This document shows, piece by piece, positions 30,841 through 38,600 of a stretch of DNA of 64,000 bases; position 1 is the first letter of the stretch; each line of letters opens with the position of its first letter. Position numbers and translations under genes: made by a program. The DNA is taken from NCBI RefSeq assembly GCF_900215535.1, contig NZ_OCND01000001.1:868001-932000 (forward strand). Direction: 5' to 3'. The notes under the pieces are model-generated. The model made no database searches and was not told the DNA's origin. It saw only the letters and a program-made list of their open reading frames with translations. This DNA is from Pseudoxanthomonas wuyuanensis. GTDB lineage: Bacteria > Pseudomonadota > Gammaproteobacteria > Xanthomonadales > Xanthomonadaceae.

Positions 30841-30942
30841 CTCTCTGGTGCAGTGTCCCGCAAATTCCTTGATGGTTGACAACCGCGATTCTTCAGGTGC
30901 AAGCTTCGGAACAAGGAGCGTCGAAACTCCTCACAGAGCGGT

Positions 30943-30972
30943 ACCCACCTCCGTCAAACCGGTGGGTTTTTT
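30943..30972 (+). terminator. Rho-independent terminator after the esterase gene
   Basis: Perfect 7-bp stem ACCCACC (30943-30949) and GGTGGGT (30961-30967), loop of 11 bases, running into six T residues (30967-30972). It ends the esterase transcript. Because more hairpins follow before the next gene, it could also act as an attenuator for that gene. Confidence 0.8.
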
Positions 30973-31133
30973 GTGCCTGTTTTCCACAGGCGCAACCGAC
31001 GCGATGCCTGCGTCGGGAGGGCGGCTAATACAACACCCGCAAGGGGAATATGCCCGCCGGCTCTGTGCGGTTTCGAACCTCCCGACTTCCCGTCCGCCGT
31101 GGGCGGGTCACTTAATGGAATAAGGAGGCAACG
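30973..31133 (+). other. Structured leader upstream of the XAC0095-like gene
   Basis: Directly after the terminator three more hairpins can be read: GCCTGT/ACAGGC (30975-30980, 30986-30991), CCGACGC/GCGTCGG (30996-31002, 31010-31016) and CCCGTCC/GGGCGGG (31089-31095, 31101-31107, one wobble pair). An optimal AAGGAGG ribosome site follows at 31122-31128. Short open frames cover the stretch on both strands, but none has a ribosome site. It may be a structured 5' leader or a repeated extragenic element. Confidence 0.4.
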
Positions 31134-31871
31134 ATGTCGAAGCATGAATCAAACGATTTGAGCACGCCCGGCTATTTCCTGCCGGAAGACAGCCAGTTCC
31201 GGCTGAAGAAGCTACGCGATTACACGGAGTTCCTGTCCCGGCTGGCGCAGCCGCGCACGTCGGACGAGACCAACGAAAGCACGCCCGACGTGCGGGTAGG
31301 AGAGATTGCGATCTGCCTGGAGTTGCTGTCAGAGCAGGTTGACCTGGTGTTGGAAGAGCTGTCGAGGCCCGCGGAGCGGAAGGCGAGGGCGGTTAAGGCG
31401 GATGCGGATGCGGGTACGGATGCCGATGCCGATGCGGAGGAAGAGGAAGAGGAAGAGGAAGAGGACGAAGAGGACGAAGACGAGGACGAGGACGATGCGC
31501 CCGAGAAGATGCAGGAAATTTCCGTCGCGGTCGCCGAACGCTATTCCTTTGGCGTCACCCTGGCTCAGATTGATTCACTGGACCTTCTGACTCAGACCAT
31601 CTCCGCGCACGGCGACGTGGTGGCCGGCAGCCACGAAGCCGAGTTCGCCGACCACACGCTGCCGCGGATAGGGCAGGCCATCTATGACGGCGTGGAAGCC
31701 GTACGCGCCATCCTGGACCAGGTGGAAGACCAACCGCTTGGGCCGTCGCGGCGTCCGCTAAACCGCGTGGGCGAAACGCGGGCTGTGTACGACACAGGGT
31801 TTGCGGGTGCGACCGCAAGGCCGGGGGCGCAGCTCGGCTTTGGTGATGATCTGAACAGGACGCTGCAGTAG
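31134..31871 (+). CDS. XAC0095-like protein with acidic low-complexity insert
   Basis: 245 residues, ATG 5 bases behind a perfect AAGGAGG. The N-terminus (TPGYFLPEDSQFRLKKLRDYTEFLSRL) is, from memory, characteristic of the XAC0095 family of xanthomonads, whose function is unknown. Residues about 84-122 are an alternating Asp-Ala run followed by an almost pure Glu/Asp tract, encoded by imperfect hexanucleotide repeats. The remaining part is helical without signal peptide or membrane segment. A strong hairpin ends the gene. No catalytic motif is visible. Confidence 0.7.
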   Translation: MSKHESNDLSTPGYFLPEDSQFRLKKLRDYTEFLSRLAQPRTSDETNESTPDVRVGEIAICLELLSEQVDLVLEELSRPAERKARAVKADADAGTDADADAEEEEEEEEEDEEDEDEDEDDAPEKMQEISVAVAERYSFGVTLAQIDSLDLLTQTISAHGDVVAGSHEAEFADHTLPRIGQAIYDGVEAVRAILDQVEDQPLGPSRRPLNRVGETRAVYDTGFAGATARPGAQLGFGDDLNRTLQ

Positions 31872-31890
31872 GGAGCTTGTTGTGTTCCGC

Positions 31891-31917
31891 CGTCGGCCCG
31901 GCTTGCCCGGGCCGACG
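31891..31917 (+). terminator. Hairpin after the XAC0095-like gene
   Basis: An 11-bp perfect stem, CGTCGGCCCGG (31891-31901) with CCGGGCCGACG (31907-31917), and a 5-base loop, beginning 20 bp after the stop codon. It lacks a T tract, so it may need Rho or act as a transcript-stabilising structure. Confidence 0.6.
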
Positions 31918-32062
31918 CTTCGGTTGAAACACCAATACGAGATCAAACGTAAGCCGAATGTCCGCTTCTGGCCGGACGCAAGCCCGGAAGCTCTAGTTAC
32001 GCTTGCTCGTTGGCCGACATAGGTGCTCCCACAATAGCGTCATTTGAATGAAAGCTCGGCAT

Positions 32063-33994
32063 CTAGGGTGATCGTGACTTCAAGAGTTGCGTCAGTCGGT
32101 CAGGGCGGCCGCCAATCCTGCGCAAATGCGGATAGCGCGGGCCTCCGTCATAGTCGATCTCCAGGTCGGATCGATAAGCGTCAATGCTCATCCGAAAAAA
32201 GATGGGGTTATCGGCGCTTTTCTCGATCGCGCTCAGCAGCGCTTCGCCAGAGAACGCTTCGCCATTGATCGCCTCCAGCACCGCCCCCGGGCCGATGCCC
32301 GCACGGTAAGCCGGGCCGTCCCACATGACCGACTGCACCCGTCCCCGCGTGTCGACCACCATGCCAAGGGAGTGACGCACGTCGTAGCCCCCCATTTCTG
32401 CTTCGTATTGCAGGAAGGTGGATGTGGGCTTGTCATCATAGACAAGCTCCCAGCCCGCACGATCCAGACCGCCCAGTACCAGCGGCAAGTGCGTATCGAG
32501 TCGCTCGTTGAGATGCTTCGACCAGTCAATGGGCAGAAGCCTGTGCAAGGCGGCACAGAGATCACCGAACGTATAGGTATGCGGACCTGGCCCGATGTCG
32601 GCGGAGTAGAACGCGGCAGCCAGGTCGTCCAGACCATACTGGTCGTCGGAACCCTCGCGAAGCATCATATCGAGCTCCAGCCAGAGCAGGACTCCCTCTG
32701 TGTAGTAGTCCTTACGACGCTGCCATTCCGGCCATACGGCAGCGCGGCTCGACAAGTAGACGGGGTCGTTCGTAGTGTCTCGCAGCGTCTTCCACGCTCG
32801 GCCATTCATCGCTTGGACGTTGGCCGCGTCCAATGCAAGCTTGTCCAGCGTCTCCTGGTGGCTGCGAAGGCCGCTTCTGGCCGCCAGTACTCGCCCCCAG
32901 AACTCGGTCTGACCTTCGTAGCTCCACAGCATTCCGTTGCGTATCGGTGTGTTCGGTGTGGGCGTCCATTGTCCGGTCGGCACACGGAAGCGCCCATTCC
33001 ATGCATGCACATGCTCGTGGACGATCAGATCGAGGTTGTTGAGCTGGCTGGAGCGATCACGGAAGTAATCCGCAGGGAGATAGATCTCCGCAGAGTCAGC
33101 GTGCTCGACGCCTCCAGGAGGAAATGCATCGCTCAGGATCACCATGGCCTGGAACCTTCTATAGGGCGCCCGACCAAACACAGCATGGGTTTCTCGCATC
33201 ATGCGCCGCATGTCGGTCACGTCTCGATTCTGGAGATCGGGTGCTTCTTCGCTGTCCGACAAGAGACTCAGCCGGAAGGCGGGCTGTCCGGGCAGGCCCA
33301 AGTCGTGAGAGTGGATGTATCTCGCGGCTATCACCGGGGCGTCCAACAACGCGTCCAGCGTCGTGGCAGCGAACCGCACTGATTCATCTGAGGTCTCTTC
33401 GGCATGCAATGAAGAAACAGTGTGCAGGCCGCTCGGGAGACGGACACCTGCCTGGATGGGGATGTTTCTCGCGTACCAGCCAGCGGGGTAGAGCAGTAGC
33501 CTTTGCCATTGCACCGCAACCAGGTCCGGACGCAGGAACGCTTCGCCTGCCCGTACTACGTACTGGAACTCGACCGTGATGTCATCAACGCCTTCAGGTA
33601 CATCGACATGAAAGGCGTGCATCTCAAGCTCATCTCTCTGCCACTCCAAGCGCTGCGAGCCGGCGAACGCCACCAGTCCGGTCAAACTTGCCGCAGATAT
33701 GGTGGGCGCGTGGCTGGATGCTTCCCACTCTGGATACAACAAGGTCGTTTTACCCGGCACCTGCACGGGGATGGTTTCCCGGACATAGAAAACCCTGCGC
33801 ACGACATCGCGAGCGTCAACCTCGAGTCGTATCGTGCCGTCGAACCTCCGGTCTTGCGGTGCTGCAATGTCCGGCTGCTGCAGGTCCTGCCGCGAATGAC
33901 AGCTGGCCGAGGTCGGCACGCCCAACGCGGCCACTGCGCCAAGGATCAGAGCCAGCCAACTCGAGATAACGCCAAGACCTTTTTTGCTCGCCAC
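32063..33994 (-). CDS. Exported M61-type (glycyl aminopeptidase-like) metallopeptidase with PDZ domain
   Basis: 643 residues starting with GTG at 33994 (AGAAGG upstream). N-terminal signal peptide (WLALILGAVAALGVP). A beta-rich N-terminal half leads to the zinc-binding motif HEHVHAW at 326-332, with the likely third ligand Glu in SYEGQTEFWG, as in family M61. The C-terminus (about 545-625) is a PDZ-like domain (HSLGMVVDTRGRVQSVMWDGPAYRAGIGPGAVLEAING). Probably periplasmic. It is transcribed divergently from a DauR/YheO-like regulator, with a possible operator in the shared region. Confidence 0.85.
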   Translation of the reverse strand: MASKKGLGVISSWLALILGAVAALGVPTSASCHSRQDLQQPDIAAPQDRRFDGTIRLEVDARDVVRRVFYVRETIPVQVPGKTTLLYPEWEASSHAPTISAASLTGLVAFAGSQRLEWQRDELEMHAFHVDVPEGVDDITVEFQYVVRAGEAFLRPDLVAVQWQRLLLYPAGWYARNIPIQAGVRLPSGLHTVSSLHAEETSDESVRFAATTLDALLDAPVIAARYIHSHDLGLPGQPAFRLSLLSDSEEAPDLQNRDVTDMRRMMRETHAVFGRAPYRRFQAMVILSDAFPPGGVEHADSAEIYLPADYFRDRSSQLNNLDLIVHEHVHAWNGRFRVPTGQWTPTPNTPIRNGMLWSYEGQTEFWGRVLAARSGLRSHQETLDKLALDAANVQAMNGRAWKTLRDTTNDPVYLSSRAAVWPEWQRRKDYYTEGVLLWLELDMMLREGSDDQYGLDDLAAAFYSADIGPGPHTYTFGDLCAALHRLLPIDWSKHLNERLDTHLPLVLGGLDRAGWELVYDDKPTSTFLQYEAEMGGYDVRHSLGMVVDTRGRVQSVMWDGPAYRAGIGPGAVLEAINGEAFSGEALLSAIEKSADNPIFFRMSIDAYRSDLEIDYDGGPRYPHLRRIGGRPDRLTQLLKSRSP

Positions 33995-34035
33995 ACAATG
34001 CCTTCTGTTGCCGCGCCGAACGTCCGGTCGCAGCT

Positions 34036-34065
34036 AGGCTAGATCCGGTCTAGACATTTTGTCAA
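34036..34065 (-). promoter_or_regulatory. Candidate promoter and operator of the M61 peptidase gene
   Basis: On the minus strand TTGACA (34065-34060) is a perfect -35 element; 18 bases on is a weak -10 TAGCCT (34041-34036). An inverted repeat CTAGA-TCCGG-TCTAG lies at 34039-34053, between and over these elements, a natural place for a repressor. The divergent regulator gene next to it is the obvious candidate to bind there. Confidence 0.4.
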
Positions 34066-34141
34066 CTATAGATAATTTGAACAAGCCTACTTGATCAAGC
34101 TACGCTGCAAGCTTCCAACACGGCTGCCGCCACGTCCCGAC

Positions 34142-34789
34142 ATGCCCAATCGTCCCAGCCCTGCCGCCTCTCTTGCGCCGCATTTCCCCGTTGCCGACGC
34201 GATAGCGGCGCTGTTTCGGCCTCACGTTGAAGTGGTCGTCCATGACCTTCTAACGATGAAGATCGCCCATATCGCCAATCCAATCTCCAAGCGCAAAGTG
34301 GGCGATAGTTCCAGCGGTGATCGCTTTCCGGATGAGGCACTGGTGCAGCATGTGATCGGTCCCTATCGCAAGACCAACACCGATGGCCGCAACATGCGGT
34401 GCATCACGGCGGTGCTGCGCGATGAGAAAGGTAATCCACATGGCATGCTTTGTGTCAACTTCGATGTGACCATGCTGGAGCGCGTCCGGGACAGTCTCGA
34501 GACGCTGGCGTTTCTTCCCCCGTCACCCGAGCCAGAACGCTTCTTTCATGACAACTGGCGGCAAGTCCTGGAACAGATCGTCAGCAATCACGAAACAGGT
34601 TTGGGGATGTCCGCCCGAGCACTGGACGCCACTGGACGTCGTGAACTGATTGCCCGGCTGCATGAGGCCAGAATCTTGGACATCCGCAATGCTGCACCCG
34701 CAGTGGCCAGCAGGATGGGCATCTCCCGCGCCTTGCTTTACAAGTATCTAAAAGAGGTTCGAAAACTGGATTCGGCTTCGGACAACTAA
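34142..34789 (+). CDS. DauR/YheO-like transcriptional regulator
   Basis: 215 residues from the ATG at 34142; a TTG at 34091 would add 17 residues, and neither has a clear ribosome site. N-terminal YheO-like PAS domain (residues about 10-115: LFRPHVEVVVHDLLTMKIAHIANPIS ... GNPHGMLCVNFDVTML). The C-terminal helix-turn-helix of about 60 residues (LHEARILDIRNAAPAVASRMGISRALLYKYL) matches HTH_22-type regulators. This family typically senses a small amino-acid-type ligand; the ligand here is unknown. Divergent from the M61 peptidase, so a local regulator is likely. Confidence 0.8.
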   Translation: MPNRPSPAASLAPHFPVADAIAALFRPHVEVVVHDLLTMKIAHIANPISKRKVGDSSSGDRFPDEALVQHVIGPYRKTNTDGRNMRCITAVLRDEKGNPHGMLCVNFDVTMLERVRDSLETLAFLPPSPEPERFFHDNWRQVLEQIVSNHETGLGMSARALDATGRRELIARLHEARILDIRNAAPAVASRMGISRALLYKYLKEVRKLDSASDN

Positions 34790-35131
34790 CCCACCTTCGG
34801 TGAGGCCAGAAACGGCTGTTGGCGCTTGACTTCGGCAATGTGCTCTTGGGATCCAAGGGGCCGCTCCTGGTCCAAGCTCAACGAGCGTCGCGCGGGAATT
34901 ACTGAAGGCATATTCGCTAAGGGACTTGGTATAGATCACCCTCAATGGTTTTGGACTCGGAAGGGCGGATTTGACATGAAGGCTATCGACGAGCAAGCAG
35001 ATGCCTCTGTCGAAAGCATGTGCCGGGAATCAGCACGGACGGGCGTTACCTGCGGTCCATGATCTCAGCATCCACCAACACGCATCCTGCTTCAGTCGAC
35101 CTTAGTATGTAGCGCCTAAAGAGGAAGTTAG
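34790..35131 (+). other. Intergenic stretch without a convincing gene
   Basis: 342 bp between the regulator and the small lipoprotein. A 78-codon frame at 34826-35062 has no ribosome site and no recognisable features, and I do not call it. I see no hairpin with a T tract, no promoter of good quality and no repeat here. Confidence 0.4.
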
Positions 35132-35560
35132 ATGAAGATCTATTTGCTGACTTGTTTTGCGCTTATGGTAGCGTGTTCACAACCGCCACCGACCTCTTCG
35201 TCAAGCACTTCGATAGTTCCAAGCCCGCAATGCTCGGTTTTCGGAGACGTCGAACTGACAGAGGTGTCGGCCCCTGACCGTGCGATTTTCAACGCAGCAT
35301 CCGCCGACTACTGCGCCGTCCTGGCTGGCCAGCATCCGGTACACGCCAAGCTCGATACTTCTTTCAGAAGATCCCATAACGGGTCCACGGCACGCTACAT
35401 CGGTGAGGGTTATAGCTTGCTGGAAGTACGTGATGTACGGTTCATTGGCGGCGTTCCGGTAGGTGTTTTTGGCCCTGTGCTTAAGTTTGATGACCAGATA
35501 TCGGAAGATGGCCTGGAAATATCACAGCTACGACTAGTTAGCACGCCGGTCCAGCACTGA
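35132..35560 (+). CDS. Small lipoprotein of unknown function
   Basis: 142 residues. GAGGAAG lies 6 bases before the ATG. A lipoprotein signal (MKIYLLTCFALMVAC, lipidated Cys15) is followed by a Pro/Ser-rich linker and a compact, probably beta-rich domain with two cysteines (PQCSVFG, ADYCAVL) that could form a disulfide. I do not recognise the family. Base composition is lower in GC than the surroundings, which fits an acquired gene. Confidence 0.65.
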   Translation: MKIYLLTCFALMVACSQPPPTSSSSTSIVPSPQCSVFGDVELTEVSAPDRAIFNAASADYCAVLAGQHPVHAKLDTSFRRSHNGSTARYIGEGYSLLEVRDVRFIGGVPVGVFGPVLKFDDQISEDGLEISQLRLVSTPVQH

Positions 35561-35640
35561 TTGTAGTAGCTGCTCGTGTCCATAGGGTGACCTCGAGGGC
35601 TTCGTGGTGCTTGTCATAAGTTCCTGATGGCGGCAACAGC

Positions 35641-35672
35641 GCGGAGGATTAGGAAGATTTATCGAGGGTAGG
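35641..35672 (+). repeat. 32-bp imperfect direct repeat, copy 2
   Basis: Same orientation as 29747-29778, with 27 of 32 positions identical (shared GCGGAGGATTAGG, ATCG and GGGTAGG blocks). It lies 18 bp beyond the 3' end of the large STAND NTPase gene, at the left edge of the defence island. Confidence 0.6.
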
Positions 35673-35689
35673 GGAGGTCTGTAGGCTCA

Positions 35690-38600
35690 TCATCCACTCG
35701 ATGAGCGATGCCGTCGCGTCTTGGGGCGAAAATAGCTTGAGGCATTGACGGTTCTTTTATCGAGATCCAGTGTGATACTTCTAGCTTCGGAAGTGTTTAA
35801 CTCAAGCATGCGCTCGAAGATGTAAGCGCCAAGCTCTTGGTGCGGCGCCGCCATCTCCTGCAGTCGAAGGGAAACGGTGAGCAGGTGCTCTGTGAGGAAA
35901 TAGCGCGATGAGTTGTTGTCGAGGAAATCGTCGTCGACTGCATCCAACAGGGATCGCACGACGTTGGCAACGATCAGGGGTGCGGCTTCCAGCATCGAGA
36001 CCAGACAGTCCCCCAAATTGTTGTCAGCAACCTGCTTGAGCAGGTTGGGGCGAGCCGCTAAGTGTTCGAGCAACTCGCGGCTGGCGGCGTCCGACTTCAG
36101 AAGTCGCCGGGCGAACACCCAAGCCGCTGCTGCCACTACCTTGTCGTCGCCCGAGTCCAGCAGACGCAGCAAGTAGGGCTGGAGCCGAGCGCGGAAGTCC
36201 GCCTCCTGCCACAGCTCGGCGGTGGCATAGGCGATGCCGGTGCGGCGTTGGACCAGGAAGGGCTCATCATCCGGGTCCTTCAAGTGTTGCCCCAGCAGTT
36301 CCTGCACATCTGGTTCGTCCTCGCCCTTCAGGGCGAACCGAAGCATGAGGATCTCACCCGCGGCCTGGGCAGCAAAAGCTGTCTGCGTTGCGTACAGCGC
36401 ATCCAGTAATGTGTGGGCAGTTGCCGCCGAAATCCAATGCTGGCTGTTTGCGAGGAGCACTGCGCCGGCCTTGAAGTTGCAGAGCCCGGGATAGGATTGA
36501 AACAGTTCCAGAAGGAAGCGCTGTGCGCGGTCATGATCGGCGCATACCAGCCATCTCAGGTCGTGGGCCAGGGTTCCCCAGACCTTTAGCTGTTCTTCGC
36601 GGCCGAGATGTGTCTCGAGCAGGGACAACCACGCATCCGTAAGCGGGGGTTCCTGTGAAAGGCAGGCGTGGGTCAACGCCGAGAGAATGGGATAGTTGCC
36701 GCTAGGCATGATGACGAAGCCGCCGTGGCTCCACAGGATGCTGCCCGATGGATCCTTGTCTTCGGCATCGTCTTCGGTCTGGGTGCCGTCGTCGGGATCG
36801 TCCTGCAGCCATGAGGTCAACAGATCGAACAGATCCTGTGGCAGTGGCGTATCGGCACTCACGACCGCGCCGGCGGCATACGCCGCATCCCTGCGGAACT
36901 CCACACCGTCAAAGCCCTTGTGGTTCAACTCTAATATGAGCGAATGTAGCGCGGTAGCGTCGTGCTTGCTCTCTCCGAGCGCTCGCAGCACGGCGCCGAC
37001 CGCGATTTCGTTGTTGTCCGGATGCATCTGGCGGATGAGGCGGATGGCCTTGTCCGGTACGACCTTGGCGAGCTCAGCCAGTTCACGGCTAGCCTGTATT
37101 ACGCCGCCACGCATGTGATGTCTTGGATGGTCCCACTGCGTCTGATCGGTGAGTTCGGCAAACAGGCTGAGAATGTCTTCCTCCGACGCCCGTTGCATGC
37201 GCGTGGCGTCCATGGGGCTGTCGATCCTGCTGAATCCGGAAATGCGGACATCAGCGTCGTCCAGGCCCGGGAATGCCCGCTCCTCCTCGGCGACATGGCG
37301 GCGGCAGGCCGCGCTCATGCGTTCCGGCGGGATGGCCCGCAGCAGGCGCAAACGATGCTGGCGCGTCCATTGCAGGCGGTGAAGACGCGTCTTTGCATCG
37401 TCATCGGGAAGGTAGATGTATCGGTTCCAGCCACGGATGGCCCGTTCCAGTTGCTGGATCTGCTCTTCGTCGAGGTGCGGCGAGACCGCACGGATGAGGC
37501 GTTTCGTGTCGCCATGTGCATCGCGATAGCTGCCAATCACCAGACGCCTGGGATTCTCGAGCAGGAACTCGAGCGCTTCAGCAGGGTACCGCGGGGCCAC
37601 CCGCTGCAGGCCCAGCGCAAGCAGCCGCTGGACGGGCATCAGGTCGGACTGTCGATTGGACTGCAGGAGATCAAGGAAGTCTTCGGGATGACGTTCTGCC
37701 AGCAGTTTGATTCCGGCGATCACCGCCGAGATGAAAGGCTTCTCGCGACGCAGCTCTTCATCGTCGAGATCGGGAAATCTCATGTCGACGCTTCTGTACC
37801 CGACGACGAAATCATGAGCATCCTGCGAAAGGAGCCGGATCGACTTCAGCACCCAAGGCCAGACCGTCGCCATGAACTCTCGCGGTGCGGCTTCAGCGAC
37901 TGCCCGCAGGTCGTGCAGTTCCTGCCCGTTCAATATCTCCGCGAGACGCACCGCCTCTTCAGCGGGCTGCCGCACGTCGGCGGTCTTCTGCCGCAGCCAG
38001 GCATCGAGTAACAGCGGCGCCTGACTCGGATCCGCGCCGCTGACGACGCTGAGCATGTGGTTGGCCTGCCAGCCCGAGATCTCCGTCCTGGCAAGAATCT
38101 GCCGGCATAGGGCGATGCAGTCCGCGTCCCAGGCCGGCAGTTGCTCCAGCACGAACCAGGTCAGCGGATCCTTCTCCGCACTGGCTTGCCAATGGTCCCG
38201 GATCAAGTCCAGTACACGGGATTGCCGGGAAGGCAACGCCCGCCACAGCACCGGCAGCGCGACGCGGGCATCCTCGACCGGCAGTCGCAGGATCTCCACC
38301 AGGTGGTCGTTAGCCAGCCAGTCAAACCAGCCCGGGCTTCCGGGAACCGTGGCGAGGATGCGGCGCCGGTACCAGCCGTCGTACCACTTCTCCGCGACCA
38401 GGGCCGCCTCGTTGGAGTCGGGGTCCTGCAGTTGGCCGAGGAACTCGATCAGCAGCATTTTCAGGTGGGGGCGAAGATTGGCGTGCCAGAGCCGTTCGAT
38501 CTCCCGAGAATAGGTGGGGCGGTCGACTGCACGCATGTAGGCGACCGAGTGCCACAGCAGCGGTCTGATCCGCAGGCTGTGCTGGCGCGCCAGCACGGTA

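Noticed and set aside
34826..35062. 78-codon frame in the gap before the small lipoprotein
   Set aside because: No ribosome site, no recognisable fold and no coupling to neighbours.
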